Below are positions 55,724 to 64,000 of a DNA stretch of 64,000 bases, in pieces. The notes under the pieces are model-generated. The model ran no database searches, was not told the origin of the DNA, and saw nothing but the letters and a program-made list of their open reading frames with translations. The DNA is taken from positions 55,937 through 119,936 of the forward strand of contig JBFWYG010000008.1 of assembly GCA_050186725.1 (NCBI GenBank), in the 5' to 3' direction. The stretch comes from JADJYF01 sp050186725. GTDB lineage: Bacteria; Pseudomonadota; Gammaproteobacteria; Ga0077536. The position numbers and the translations under genes were made by a program. Positions within the stretch are counted from its first letter, which is position 1. The number at the start of each line of letters is the position of its first letter.

Positions 55724-57601
55724 GTGATCAGCTTCGACATCTCAGGATCGCAGATCGACGGGGCCCGGGACTACCAGGAAGACGCATTTCTCATCACCCA
55801 CCTCGGCGACGCCGACGCGGACGCCGCCGGCTCGCTGGTGATCGTCGCAGACGGCATGGGTGGTCACGCGGCCGGCAACGTCGCGAGCAACATGGCGGTG
55901 CAGACCTTCAACCGCCACATCTCCAAGAATTTCCCGAACGAGAACATTTCCAACGTCCTCTACGAGGCCGTGCTGCAGGCCAATGGTTCCATCACCGCCA
56001 CCGTGTCGGAAACGGCGGCGTTGAAGGGCATGGGCTGTACGCTGGTGGCCTGCGTGCTGGAACGCGGTCAGCTGCGCTGGGTCAGCGTCGGCGACAGCCA
56101 CCTCTACCTGCTGCGCGACGGCGACCTGCAGAAGAAGAACGCCGATCACAGCTACGGCGGCTTTCTCGATCGCATGGCCGAGGCCGGCACGCCGGTGGAG
56201 GCCGAAGCGGGTTTCTCGCGCAACATGCTGATGAGCGCGCTGACCGGTGACGACATCGCCGAGATCGACTGCCCCGAGACGGCGCTGCCGCTCAAGGCGG
56301 GCGACCGCGTGATCCTGTCGAGCGACGGTCTCGATACCCTCGACCGCCAGGAGATCATCGCCATCTGCCAGACGCAGCCGACCCCCAGGGGCTGCGTAGA
56401 AGCGCTCTTGAAGGCGGTGGACGCGGCTGGCGCGCCGCGCCAGGACAACACCACCGTGATCGTGGTCGACGTCATCGAGAAGGCCGACGCCGCGGCCGAC
56501 AAGACGCCGACCCTGGTCAGCTTCGAAGATCCGGAAAAGACCCGCCCCGCGGCGAGCCCGGCGCCCCGCCCCCTGCCCCCGCCACCGCCGGTAGTGGACG
56601 ACCCGCCGCGACGCTACGGCGCGCTGGTGGCCGGTGTGCTGCTGGTGCTGGCGCTGGCCGGCGGCGGCGCCTGGTGGTTCATGAACCAGAAATCGGCCGA
56701 GGTCGGCGACGCGCCCGCGAGCGACACGGCGGACGCCGGCCAGGACAAGCCGCTGGAAGACGAGGTCATCGAACTCGAACCGGTGGAGCCGGAACCGGTG
56801 GCGCAAGGCGAAGTGGGCAAGTCCGGCGAGACGCCGAAGCCGGCCGCCGCCGAACCCAAGGTCGCGGCGAAGAAGGGCAGCTTCCGCGACGGCCTGCGCG
56901 GTGGCGGCCAGGGCCCGCTGATGGTGTGGGTGCCGGGCGGCAGCTTCGTGATGGGCAACCCGCTGTCCTTGAATGCCAACGAGCGGCCCGAGCACAACGT
57001 GACGGTGAAGCCCTTCGCGATCAGCGCGTACGAAGTGACGGTCGCCGACTACCGCCGCTTCGCCACGGCGACCGGCGCCAAGATGCCGCGTCTTGGGCCG
57101 CTCGCCGACCAGGACGACGTGCCCATGACCTTCCTGTCGTGGAACGATGCGCTCGCCTACACCAAGTGGCTGTCGCAGCAGACCGGCAAGAAGTACGCGC
57201 TGCCGACCGAGGCACAGTGGGAATACGCGGCGCGCGCCGGCAGCAGCACGCCCTACTGGTGGGGCCGCGGTCTCGGCAAGAACAACGCCCACTGTTTCGC
57301 CTGCGAAACCGGCCTCGATCCGCGCCAGCCGACCACCGTCGGCCGTTTCAAGCCCAATGCCTTCGGACTCTATGACACCGCCGGCAACGCCCAGGAGTGG
57401 GTACGCGACTGCTACAACCCGAGCTACGATGGCGCGCCGGATGACGGCTCGGTGTTCGAAGGCGGTGACTGCGGCCAGCGCGTGCTGCGCGGCGGCGGTT
57501 ACGGCAGCGGCCCGGACAAGCTCACCAACTCCGCGCGCGACACCCTGCGCGCCGACCGCGGCAACGACCAATCCGGCCTGCGCGTCATTCGGCTCGACTG
57601 A
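55724..57601 (+). CDS. PP2C phosphatase fused via a membrane helix to a SUMF1 domain
   Basis: A 625-residue fusion. An N-terminal PP2C-type Ser/Thr phosphatase (about 1-255) has all metal-binding motifs: DYQEDAF, VADGMGGHAAG, SDGLDTL and QDNTTVIVV. A Pro-rich segment (about 275-295), one membrane helix (about 298-320, GALVAGVLLVLALAGGGAWW), an acidic Glu/Pro spacer and a SUMF1/formylglycine-generating-enzyme-like domain (about 398-625) follow. The domain has WVPGGSFVMGN, LPTEAQWEYAARAG, the CxxC in HCFACETG and LRGGGYG, but no cysteine of the FGE active site in the final block, so it is probably a binding domain. The phosphatase faces the cytoplasm and SUMF1 the periplasm. Start GTG at 55724. 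Confidence 0.92.
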   Translation: MISFDISGSQIDGARDYQEDAFLITHLGDADADAAGSLVIVADGMGGHAAGNVASNMAVQTFNRHISKNFPNENISNVLYEAVLQANGSITATVSETAALKGMGCTLVACVLERGQLRWVSVGDSHLYLLRDGDLQKKNADHSYGGFLDRMAEAGTPVEAEAGFSRNMLMSALTGDDIAEIDCPETALPLKAGDRVILSSDGLDTLDRQEIIAICQTQPTPRGCVEALLKAVDAAGAPRQDNTTVIVVDVIEKADAAADKTPTLVSFEDPEKTRPAASPAPRPLPPPPPVVDDPPRRYGALVAGVLLVLALAGGGAWWFMNQKSAEVGDAPASDTADAGQDKPLEDEVIELEPVEPEPVAQGEVGKSGETPKPAAAEPKVAAKKGSFRDGLRGGGQGPLMVWVPGGSFVMGNPLSLNANERPEHNVTVKPFAISAYEVTVADYRRFATATGAKMPRLGPLADQDDVPMTFLSWNDALAYTKWLSQQTGKKYALPTEAQWEYAARAGSSTPYWWGRGLGKNNAHCFACETGLDPRQPTTVGRFKPNAFGLYDTAGNAQEWVRDCYNPSYDGAPDDGSVFEGGDCGQRVLRGGGYGSGPDKLTNSARDTLRADRGNDQSGLRVIRLD

Positions 57602-57607
57602 TCGCCC

Positions 57608-58063
57608 ATGTGTCCGGCCGACGTCACCGCCGCGCCGGGCACGATCTTCGGCGGCTGCCACTGCGGCAACCTGCGCTACACCCTGGCCTGGCCGCTGGCT
57701 GATGCACCCACGCTGCGGGTATGCGGCTGCGACTACTGCACCCGCCACGGCGCCGCCTGGACTTCCCATCCCGAGGCGCCCCTGACTCTCACGGTCGTGA
57801 CCCCCGACGAACTCATCGCCTACCGCTTCGGCAGCGGCACGGCGGACTTTCTCGCCTGCGGACGCTGCGGCATTCTCACTCTCGCGGCTTGCGCCTTCGA
57901 GGACGGTGAGCGCGCGGTGGTCAACGCCAACACCTTCGATTCCCTCAACGCAGCCATGTGCCCGCGCATCGCGACCGACTTCGACGCCGAAACCAATGAC
58001 ACCGCCGCGCGCCTGGCGCGCCGCCAGCGCAACTGGTCGCCGCTCACGCGCGCGTCACGATGA
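57608..58063 (+). CDS. GFA-family (Mss4-like) zinc protein
   Basis: A 151-residue protein with a single GFA/CENP-V-type Mss4-like fold. Zinc ligands are in GGCHCGNLRY, VCGCDYCTRHG and ACGRCGILT. The family includes glutathione-dependent formaldehyde-activating enzyme, but most members have no proven reaction and it should not be read as proof of formaldehyde metabolism. ATG at 57608 is 6 bp after the PP2C-SUMF1 stop. The stop overlaps the next ATG (ATGA). Confidence 0.88.
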   Translation: MCPADVTAAPGTIFGGCHCGNLRYTLAWPLADAPTLRVCGCDYCTRHGAAWTSHPEAPLTLTVVTPDELIAYRFGSGTADFLACGRCGILTLAACAFEDGERAVVNANTFDSLNAAMCPRIATDFDAETNDTAARLARRQRNWSPLTRASR

Positions 58064-59094
58064 ACAGGCGCGGTCTCGCCAGCGACAACGGCTCTGGCGT
58101 GCATCCGGCGGTGCTGGCCGCCATCGCGCGCTGCAATGTCGATCACGCGCCGGCCTACGGCGAAGACGCGCTGACCGCGGAGGCCCAGCGCCTGCTGCGT
58201 GCCGCCTTCGACGCCGACGCGGCCATCGCGCTGACCTTCGGCGGCACCGGCGCGAACGTGGTCGCGCTCGGCGCGCTGACCCAGCGCCACGAGGCCATCC
58301 TGTGCGCCGCCGACGCGCACATCGCGGTCAGCGAGTGCGCGGCCGTCGAGCATTATTGCGGCGGCAAGCTGCTGCCCATCGCGACGCCGGACGGCAAGCT
58401 CACGCCCGCCCTGCTCGCCCCCTGGCTGGGCCCGACGCGCGGCGTGCACCACGCGCGCCCGGCGGTGGTCAGCATCAGCCAGCCGACCGAATGGGGCACG
58501 CTCTACCAGGTGGAAGAACTGCGCGCGCTCGCAGATTGCGCCCACGCTCACGGCCTCAAGCTGCACGTCGATGGCGCGCGCTACGCCAACGCGGCCGCGG
58601 CGCTGGACCTGCCGCTCGGCGCGCTGTCGGCCGCGGTCGGGGTGGACGTGCTGTGTTTCGGTGGCACCAAGAACGGCCTGCTCGGCGCGGAAGCCGTGCT
58701 GGCCTTCGACCCGGCGCTGGCCGAGCGACTGGCCTATGCGCGCAAGCAGTCCACCCAGCTGGCATCGAAGATGCGCTTTCTCGCCGCGCAGTTCGTCGCC
58801 TACCTCGAAGACGAGCTGTGGCGCCGTCTGGCCGGCCAGGCGAACGCGATGGCCGCGCGTCTGGCCGCCGCGGTGGCGGACCTGCCTGACCTCGAGTTCG
58901 TGCGCCCGGTGGAGACCAACCAGCTCTTTCCGCGCCTGCCCCACGCCGCCATCGCGCCGCTTCAAGGGCACTTCCCGTTCTATGTCTGGCAGGCGCACGA
59001 GAACGTGGCGCGCTGGGTGACGTCGTTCGACACCACCGCCGAGGATATCGACCGCTATGCCGCGGCGGTGCGTGAAACGCTCACCGAGGATTGA
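58060..59094 (+). CDS. ltaE: Threonine aldolase-like PLP enzyme
   Basis: A 344-residue PLP enzyme of fold type I in the low-specificity L-threonine aldolase/beta-eliminating lyase family. The PLP lysine is K204 (FGGTKNGLLG) and the aspartate that pairs with the ring nitrogen is D171 (HVDGARYAN); the N-terminal block SDNGSGVHPAV is also standard. It splits beta-hydroxy amino acids to glycine and an aldehyde. Coupled by overlap to the GFA gene. Low-specificity aldolase is the default; exact substrate unknown. It converges with the SMP-30 gene, 6 bp apart. Confidence 0.9.
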   Translation: MNRRGLASDNGSGVHPAVLAAIARCNVDHAPAYGEDALTAEAQRLLRAAFDADAAIALTFGGTGANVVALGALTQRHEAILCAADAHIAVSECAAVEHYCGGKLLPIATPDGKLTPALLAPWLGPTRGVHHARPAVVSISQPTEWGTLYQVEELRALADCAHAHGLKLHVDGARYANAAAALDLPLGALSAAVGVDVLCFGGTKNGLLGAEAVLAFDPALAERLAYARKQSTQLASKMRFLAAQFVAYLEDELWRRLAGQANAMAARLAAAVADLPDLEFVRPVETNQLFPRLPHAAIAPLQGHFPFYVWQAHENVARWVTSFDTTAEDIDRYAAAVRETLTED

Positions 59095-59100
59095 GCCCCT

Positions 59101-60015
59101 TCAACCGCCGAAACGCGGCTCCGGCAGCCCGCGGATACCGAGCCCGCGAATGCGGAACAGGCTCCCGGCGCCGAACTGCGGACGGACCTGGCGCGCGAAG
59201 TGGTCATGCGTGGCGGGATGGCTGACCCGCGCCATGGAGGTCACGTAGATCTCGTCCAATCGCTCACCGCCGAAGCAGAGACTCGTGATGTTCCTGACCG
59301 GCATGCCGATGCGCCGCTCGACCTCGCCGTCCGGCGTGTAGCGGATGAGTTCGCCGCCGATCACGAGCGCGTTCCACACGCAGCCCTCCTCATCCACCGT
59401 GCTGCCATCGAAGAAACCCGCGTCCTGGCGGGTGTCGGCGAAGGGCCGCTTTTTGGCGAGCGCGCCCGAAGCGAGGTCGTAGTCGTAGGCCCACATCTGC
59501 TGCTGGAAGGTGTCGGCGAAGTAGAAGGTGCGGTCGTCCGGGCTCCAGCACGGACCGTTCGAGCAGATGATGCCCTGGTCGACGCGCGTCACGCTGAGAT
59601 CGGGATCGAGGCGCCACAGGCCGCAGATCGCGAGCTCTTCCTTGTCGTCCATGCCGCCGGCGAAGAAGCGTCCGCGGCGGTCGACCTTGCCGTCGTTGAG
59701 ACGGGTGCGCGGCTGTTCGGGCTCGATGGGCGTGATGCAGTCGAGCGCGCCGGACGTGAAGTCGTAGAAGTAGAAGCCGTCGTCCAGCGCCAGCACGGCG
59801 TTGCCGTCGCGACGCAGCGCCATCGCGCCGACGTCGTGCTCGAGCGACCAGTGACGCGTCGCGCCGCTGCGCGGATCGAGACGCCACAACGAGGGCCGCC
59901 CGACCCGCCGGCCGGTGCCGTCCACCCAGTAGAGCGCCGCCTGCTCGGCGTCCCACAGGGGGCCTTCGCCAAGGTGGTTGTCGGCCGCCACCAGGCACTC
60001 GATGCTGTAACTCAT
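59101..60015 (-). CDS. SMP-30/gluconolactonase-family protein
   Basis: A 304-residue six-bladed propeller of the SMP-30/gluconolactonase/LRE family, likely a metal-dependent lactonase. The metal ligands are seen as GEGPLWD (Glu near residue 17), RLNDGKVDRRGRF, SNGPCWSPD and FFDGSTVDEEG. No signal peptide. It is divergent from the cox-like operon, with a shared 143-bp promoter region; a link between a lactone product and that hydroxylase is possible but not shown. Confidence 0.9.
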   Translation of the reverse strand: MSYSIECLVAADNHLGEGPLWDAEQAALYWVDGTGRRVGRPSLWRLDPRSGATRHWSLEHDVGAMALRRDGNAVLALDDGFYFYDFTSGALDCITPIEPEQPRTRLNDGKVDRRGRFFAGGMDDKEELAICGLWRLDPDLSVTRVDQGIICSNGPCWSPDDRTFYFADTFQQQMWAYDYDLASGALAKKRPFADTRQDAGFFDGSTVDEEGCVWNALVIGGELIRYTPDGEVERRIGMPVRNITSLCFGGERLDEIYVTSMARVSHPATHDHFARQVRPQFGAGSLFRIRGLGIRGLPEPRFGG

Positions 60016-60098
60016 GGTCGCTCACCTCGCCGGCGCGGCACGCGCCGCGAGGCGTATTGGACCGCTCGCGACGACTCGGCGGCAAGCCTCGATCGCGA

Positions 60099-60107
60099 TG
60101 CTATGAT
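60099..60107 (+). promoter_or_regulatory. Extended -10 promoter of the cox-like operon
   Basis: TGCTATGAT, an extended -10 (TGn plus TATGAT, five of six), lies 51 bp before the coxM-like ATG. No clear -35 is seen, as is allowed with the TGn extension. The 13-bp repeat GCGCGGCACGCGC flanks it at 60033-60045 and 60121-60133. Confidence 0.45.
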
Positions 60108-60158
60108 GCCGCGCGTCGGTGCGCGGCACGCGCGCAAGCAGCGTCTCGGGGGAGGCCC

Positions 60159-61037
60159 ATGTTTCCAGCCAGAATCGAACACTACGCGCGGCCGCGCACG
60201 GTGGCGGAAGCGCTCGCGGCGCTCGCGCGCTGCGAGCCCGGCGAAGCCATCTTCCTGGCCGGCGGCCAGAGCGCGATGCAGGCCATCAAGTCACGCATGC
60301 TGCGCCCGCAGGCGCTGGTCGACCTGCAGGCGGTGGCGGAGCTGAAGGGCGTCACGTTCGCCGGCGGCGCGCTCACCATCGGCGCGATGACGCGCTACGC
60401 CGACATCGCGCGCGACCCGCGCCTCGGCGGCGCCTTCGGCGCACTCGCCGATGCCGCCAGCCACGTCGGCGATCGGCAGGTGCGCAATCGCGGCACCATC
60501 GGCGGCAGCGTGTGCTGGAACTACGTCGCGGCCTGCACGCCGACCGCGGTGCTCGCCACCGGTGGACGCATGAACCTGGTGTCCACCGCCGGTGGTCCGC
60601 GCAGCCTCGCCGCCGACGACTTCCTGCTCGGTCCGCTCGAGACCGCGCGCCAGGACGACGAACTCTTGCTCTCGGTCAGCTGGGACGCGCCCGCCGCGCG
60701 CACCGGCAGCGCCTATGCGAAGTGGGGCCTGGTGACCGATGCGCTGCCGGTGATCGGCGTCGCGGTCAGCGTCACGCTGGACGCGCGGGGCAGCTGCGGG
60801 GCCGCGCGCGTCGCGCTTGCAGGGCTCGCCGGCGGCGCGCAACGCGGCCCGGCCGCGGAGTCCGCGCTCCTGGGCAGCGCCGGCGACGCGGCAAGCATCG
60901 ACGCGGCCTTTGCCGCGCTGGCCGCCGAGGCCGACACCCACAGCGACATGTCGGCCGACGCCGACTACCGCCGTCAACTGATCCAGAGCCTCGGTCGCGA
61001 AGTGGCGCAGCGCGCCTTCGACCGCGCGCGCGCCTGA
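60159..61037 (+). CDS. Molybdenum hydroxylase FAD subunit (CoxM type)
   Basis: A 292-residue FAD-binding subunit of a xanthine-oxidase-family hydroxylase. It takes electrons from the Fe-S subunit to its acceptor. The FAD motifs are LAGGQSAMQAIKSRML (residues 30-45) and RNRGTIGGSVCWN (the second typical glycine block). ATG at 60159, preceded by GGGGGAGG. First gene of the operon; followed 14 bp later by the small subunit. Confidence 0.93.
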   Translation: MFPARIEHYARPRTVAEALAALARCEPGEAIFLAGGQSAMQAIKSRMLRPQALVDLQAVAELKGVTFAGGALTIGAMTRYADIARDPRLGGAFGALADAASHVGDRQVRNRGTIGGSVCWNYVAACTPTAVLATGGRMNLVSTAGGPRSLAADDFLLGPLETARQDDELLLSVSWDAPAARTGSAYAKWGLVTDALPVIGVAVSVTLDARGSCGAARVALAGLAGGAQRGPAAESALLGSAGDAASIDAAFAALAAEADTHSDMSADADYRRQLIQSLGREVAQRAFDRARA

Positions 61038-61051
61038 GAGGGAGTCCGTCC

Positions 61052-61525
61052 ATGCCCGTCGTCAAGCTCACCGTCAACGGCACGCGCTACGAGGAGGAAG
61101 TCTCCGAGCGCCTGCTGCTGGTCGACTTCCTGCGCGAGCGGCTCGCGCTCACCGGCACCCATGTCGGCTGCACCTTCGAAGGCGTGTGTGGCGCCTGCAC
61201 CATCCACCTGGACGGCGAGGCGGTGAAGAGCTGCCTGATGCTCGCGGTGCAGGCCGACGGGCACGACGTCACCACCATCGAGGGCCTGGCCGGCGACACG
61301 CTCACGCCGCTGCAGGCGGCGTTCCGCGAGTACCACAGCCTGCAGTGCGGCTTCTGCACGCCAGGCATCCTGATGAACATGAGCGACTTCCTGCGCGAGA
61401 ACCCAGATCCCAGCGAGGACGAGATCCGGCGCGGGCTGGTCGGCAACCTGTGCCGCTGCACGGGCTATGTACACATCGTGCGCGCGGTGAAGGATGCCGC
61501 GCGGCGCCTGCGCGAACAGGCTTGA
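61052..61525 (+). CDS. Molybdenum hydroxylase [2Fe-2S] subunit (CoxS type)
   Basis: A 157-residue small subunit with two [2Fe-2S] clusters that carry electrons from the molybdenum site to FAD. The plant-ferredoxin-like cluster has GCTFEGVCGACTIHLDG plus the fourth cysteine in KSCLML; the second has CGFCTPGIL and CRCTGYVHI. ATG at 61052 matches the family N-terminus (VVKLTVNGTRYE). Next gene starts 10 bp downstream. Confidence 0.95.
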   Translation: MPVVKLTVNGTRYEEEVSERLLLVDFLRERLALTGTHVGCTFEGVCGACTIHLDGEAVKSCLMLAVQADGHDVTTIEGLAGDTLTPLQAAFREYHSLQCGFCTPGILMNMSDFLRENPDPSEDEIRRGLVGNLCRCTGYVHIVRAVKDAARRLREQA

Positions 61526-61535
61526 GGACCAGACC

Positions 61536-63932
61536 ATGGCAGCCAAACCGCAAGACTTCCTCGGCGCGCGCGTGCCGCGCAAGGAAGACCAGCGCCTGGT
61601 GACCGGCGCCGGCAAGTACCTCGCCGACCTCGTCCTGCCCGGCATGTTGCACGCGGTGTTCGTGCGCAGCGAGTATGCCCACGCGCGCATTCGCGGCATC
61701 GACGCCAGCGAAGCGCTGGCCCTGCCAGGCGTGGTCGCGGTCTACACTGGCGGCGAGTTCCGGGACACGGTCAAGCCCATGCCCCAGCCGGTGGTGCAGC
61801 CCAACCTGCCGGCGCGCTACCCGACCTTCTGGCCGCTCGCCATCGACAAGGTCAAACACCACGGCGAGCCGGTGGCCCTGGTCATCGCGCGCGACAAGTA
61901 CGTCGCGGTCGATGCCGCCGAACTGGTGGTAGTGGACTACGAAGAGCTGACGCCGGTGCTCGACCCGGAGCGCGCGCTCGAAGACGACTCGCCGCTGGTC
62001 CACGAAGAGGACGGCAGCAACGAGATCTTCGCCATGACCTTGACCGGCGGCATGACCGAAGAAGAGCAGCGGCGCAACGCCGAGGAAGTCGAACGCATCT
62101 TCCAGGGCGCCGACGTGGTGGTGAAGGAGCGCTTTCGCGTGCACCGCACCGGCATCACGCCCATGGAGCCGCGCGGCGTGCTGTGCGACTGGAACGATGG
62201 CGACGGGCTGACCGCCTGGATCACCACCCAGCGCCCACACATCGACCGCCTCGCGCTGATCGACCTGTTGGGCATACCCGGCGAACAGGTGCGCGTCATC
62301 GCGCCGCGCGACCAGGGCGGCGGCTTTGGCGTCAAGGCGCCCTTCTACCGCGAGAACCTCGCCATCGCCTATGCGGCGCGCGCGTTGAAGCGCCCGGTGC
62401 GCTGGGTGGAGTCGCGCTACGAGAGCCTGATGAACGTCGGCCAGGAGCGTGACCAGGTGAACTACCTGGAGGTCGCGGCGCGCAAGGATGGCAAGCTGCT
62501 CGCGCTGCGCAACCGCGGCGTGGCCGACAACGGCGTCGGCACGACCGGCGTGTACTGGGGCTTCGTCATGCCTTTCCTCGGCGCGGTCGAGATGCCGAAT
62601 GCCTACACCTGGGATCGCGGCGACATCCGCCTGCAGGTCGCCACCACCAACAAGGCGAGCCTCACGCCGTCGCGCGCCTTCGGTCATTTCCCCACGCGCT
62701 TCGCCATCGAGCGCGCGGTGGACATGGTGGCGCGTCGCGTCGGCATGGAGCCGGCCGCGCTCAGGCGCATGAACCTGGTGCCGACCCTGCCCTATACCTC
62801 GGTGACCAACGAGTACTACGACAGCGGTGATTTCCTGCGTGTGTGGGACAACCTCCTCGCCCAGGTCGATCTGCCGGCCTTCCGCGCCGAACAGGCGGCG
62901 GCGCGCGCCGTCGGTCGCTACCTCGGCATCGGCTTCGCCTGCGGCGTCGAACTGTCCGGCGTGGCCTCCGAGCTCTTGGTGCCGATGGAGAACCAGCCGG
63001 GCTACGGCGCGGCCACGGTGCGCCTCGATCCGCGCGGCAAGGTGCTGGTGTTCGGCGGCGACGCACCCGGCGGACAGGGCCACGAGACCACCACCGCGCA
63101 GGTCGTGGCCTCGCTGTTCGGCATCCAGCCCAACGATGTCGTGGTCACCACCGGCGACACCGGCACCACGCCTTTCGGCTCGGGCAGCATCGGCGCGCGC
63201 GCCGGCTCCTACTTCGTCAGCGCCGTGGCCGAAGCCTGTGGCGTACTGAAGGACAAGATCACGCGCATCCTCGCCCACGACCTGCAGCTCGAGGCCAGCG
63301 TGCAGCACTTCGAGTTCAAGGACGGCGAGGTGATCTACCTGGGGGACCGCAGCAAGCGCAAGAGTTTCCGCGATGCGGTCGAACGCATCATCATGTTTCC
63401 CATCAACCTGCCCGAGGGCGAGGTCGGCGGGCTGGAGTGGACCGCGTTCTTCGAGGCGGCCAAGCCCATGATCTGCTTCAATGCCGACTGCTGCATCGTC
63501 GAGGTGAACGTCGAGACCGGCGATTTCGAGATCCGCCGCTGGGTGACCTCGGAGGACGTCGGCACGGTCATCAACCCCAATATCGTCGACGGCCAGATGC
63601 ACGGCGCCATCGTGCAGGGCCTGTCCAACGCGATGTTCGAGGAGTTCGTCTACGACGAACGCGGCCAGCAGATGAGCGCCGACTTCGAGCACTACAAGCT
63701 CGCGACCGCCGCCGACGTGCCGGACATCGAGATCACCTACGCCACCACGCCCTGCCCGCACACGCCACTCGGCACACGCGGCATCGGCGAGGGCCGGCCG
63801 AGCTCGGTGCCGGGCGCGCTGACCAACGCGGTGTGCGACGCGCTCGCGCCCTTCGGCATCGAGATCGCCGAGTTGCCGCTGCGCCCCAATCTCGTGTGGC
63901 GCAAGCTCAGGGAGGCGCGCGGCCAGGGCTGA
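61536..63932 (+). CDS. Molybdenum hydroxylase large subunit (CoxL type, not CO dehydrogenase)
   Basis: A 798-residue molybdopterin-cytosine-dinucleotide subunit with the active site. The cofactor motifs are QGGGFGVKAPF, GGQGHETTTAQVVASL and the catalytic glutamate in RGIGEGRPSSVPGAL. The active-site loop that is AYxCSFR in true CO dehydrogenase and AYRGAGR in form II reads LTPSRAFGHFPT here, so neither form. It is likely a hydroxylase for an aromatic, heterocyclic or aldehyde substrate; the substrate cannot be deduced. ATG at 61536 is chosen by homology. Confidence 0.93.
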   Translation: MAAKPQDFLGARVPRKEDQRLVTGAGKYLADLVLPGMLHAVFVRSEYAHARIRGIDASEALALPGVVAVYTGGEFRDTVKPMPQPVVQPNLPARYPTFWPLAIDKVKHHGEPVALVIARDKYVAVDAAELVVVDYEELTPVLDPERALEDDSPLVHEEDGSNEIFAMTLTGGMTEEEQRRNAEEVERIFQGADVVVKERFRVHRTGITPMEPRGVLCDWNDGDGLTAWITTQRPHIDRLALIDLLGIPGEQVRVIAPRDQGGGFGVKAPFYRENLAIAYAARALKRPVRWVESRYESLMNVGQERDQVNYLEVAARKDGKLLALRNRGVADNGVGTTGVYWGFVMPFLGAVEMPNAYTWDRGDIRLQVATTNKASLTPSRAFGHFPTRFAIERAVDMVARRVGMEPAALRRMNLVPTLPYTSVTNEYYDSGDFLRVWDNLLAQVDLPAFRAEQAAARAVGRYLGIGFACGVELSGVASELLVPMENQPGYGAATVRLDPRGKVLVFGGDAPGGQGHETTTAQVVASLFGIQPNDVVVTTGDTGTTPFGSGSIGARAGSYFVSAVAEACGVLKDKITRILAHDLQLEASVQHFEFKDGEVIYLGDRSKRKSFRDAVERIIMFPINLPEGEVGGLEWTAFFEAAKPMICFNADCCIVEVNVETGDFEIRRWVTSEDVGTVINPNIVDGQMHGAIVQGLSNAMFEEFVYDERGQQMSADFEHYKLATAADVPDIEITYATTPCPHTPLGTRGIGEGRPSSVPGALTNAVCDALAPFGIEIAELPLRPNLVWRKLREARGQG

Positions 63933-63951
63933 GCGCCTCGGCGAAACGACC

Positions 63952-64000
63952 ATGCAGCTGACCGAACAGATTCGCATCAACGCGCCGCGCGAGACGGTGT
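63952..64000 (+). CDS. 5' end of a CoxG-like SRPBCC protein (partial)
   Basis: The last 49 bases start an open frame from ATG 63952: MQLTEQIRINAPRETV. The pattern of a short beta strand followed by INAPRETV is the N-terminus of CoxG-type (SRPBCC) proteins, which accompany molybdenum hydroxylases and are thought to help assembly or membrane anchoring. It lies 19 bp after the large subunit. The call rests on 16 residues and on position in the operon. Confidence 0.7.
   Translation, partial: MQLTEQIRINAPRETV

Noticed and set aside
56918..57601. SUMF1 domain as the variable target of a diversity-generating retroelement
   Set aside because: Such targets share the fold, but no reverse transcriptase, accessory gene or template repeat is in the window, and the domain end shows no A-rich variable stretch.
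57608..58063. Glutathione-dependent formaldehyde detoxification
   Set aside because: The protein has only the GFA zinc fold; no formaldehyde dehydrogenase or hydrolase is nearby, and the family is functionally mixed.
60159..63932. Aerobic CO dehydrogenase operon
   Set aside because: Subunit order fits, but the large subunit lacks the AYxCSFR active-site loop required for CO oxidation.

Overview
The window is about 64 kb of very GC-rich, densely coding chromosome, probably from a gammaproteobacterium whose order I cannot fix. The evidence is the EF-P lysylation set (epmA, efp, epmB), xseB-ispA, ParC/ParE, HrpA, a YoaA-type helicase, a MexEF-OprN-type efflux operon and dispersed GTAG-headed REP palindromes. 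A run of exactly 100 N at 44800-44899 is a scaffold gap, so this is a draft or metagenome assembly. Most of the content is core chromosome. I see no prophage, insertion sequence, CRISPR array, tRNA or rRNA.

Layout, left to right. 1-5.7 kb: the edge of an XdhC-like gene, a REP cluster, mlaC and ileS (minus strand), then a divergent GAF/HD-GYP gene. 5.7-10.9 kb: minus-strand housekeeping genes sufE, cysS, a cytochrome b561, ahcY and metK. 11-19.8 kb: a minus-strand operon running membrane fusion protein, RND pump, outer-membrane factor, then two tandem M14-type carboxypeptidase-like proteins. The three efflux genes overlap at their stops and starts. 19.9-28.1 kb: a quinone oxidoreductase, trxB, an all-alpha dUTPase, an XPD-family helicase coupled to a nuclease-like small protein, and epmA-efp divergent from epmB. 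28.2-31.4 kb: a large calcium-binding RTX protein with a central seven-blade FG-GAP propeller and its own terminator. 31.5-38.2 kb: parC, parE and a peroxide-defence operon (rubrerythrin, Fe-S protein, DUF3501) under a palindromic operator. 38.3-45.9 kb: xseB-ispA, mazG, an HNH protein, small envelope proteins, an L,D-transpeptidase, DUF423, a phytase-like esterase, the gap, moaB and hslR. 46-50.2 kb: a MoxR-DUF58-transglutaminase operon. 50.2-57.6 kb: an unknown protein with a carboxymuconolactone decarboxylase/Rieske fusion, hrpA, and a PP2C-TM-SUMF1 fusion. 57.6-64 kb: a GFA protein, a threonine aldolase-like enzyme, an SMP-30 lactonase-like protein and a CoxMSL-G-type molybdenum hydroxylase operon that leaves the window.

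The points most worth a second look are these. The isoleucyl-tRNA synthetase is type 2 and has its class I signature swapped to GIHH, the arrangement reported for mupirocin hyper-resistance. The efflux operon carries two in-frame carboxypeptidase copies separated by one TGA. A CMD-Rieske fusion is paired with an unknown protein. A PP2C phosphatase is fused through a membrane segment to a SUMF1 domain. The CoxL-type enzyme lacks the CO-dehydrogenase active-site loop. Three stem variants of one REP scaffold share the same head and loop. No single locus is clearly a wholly new defence or mobile system.
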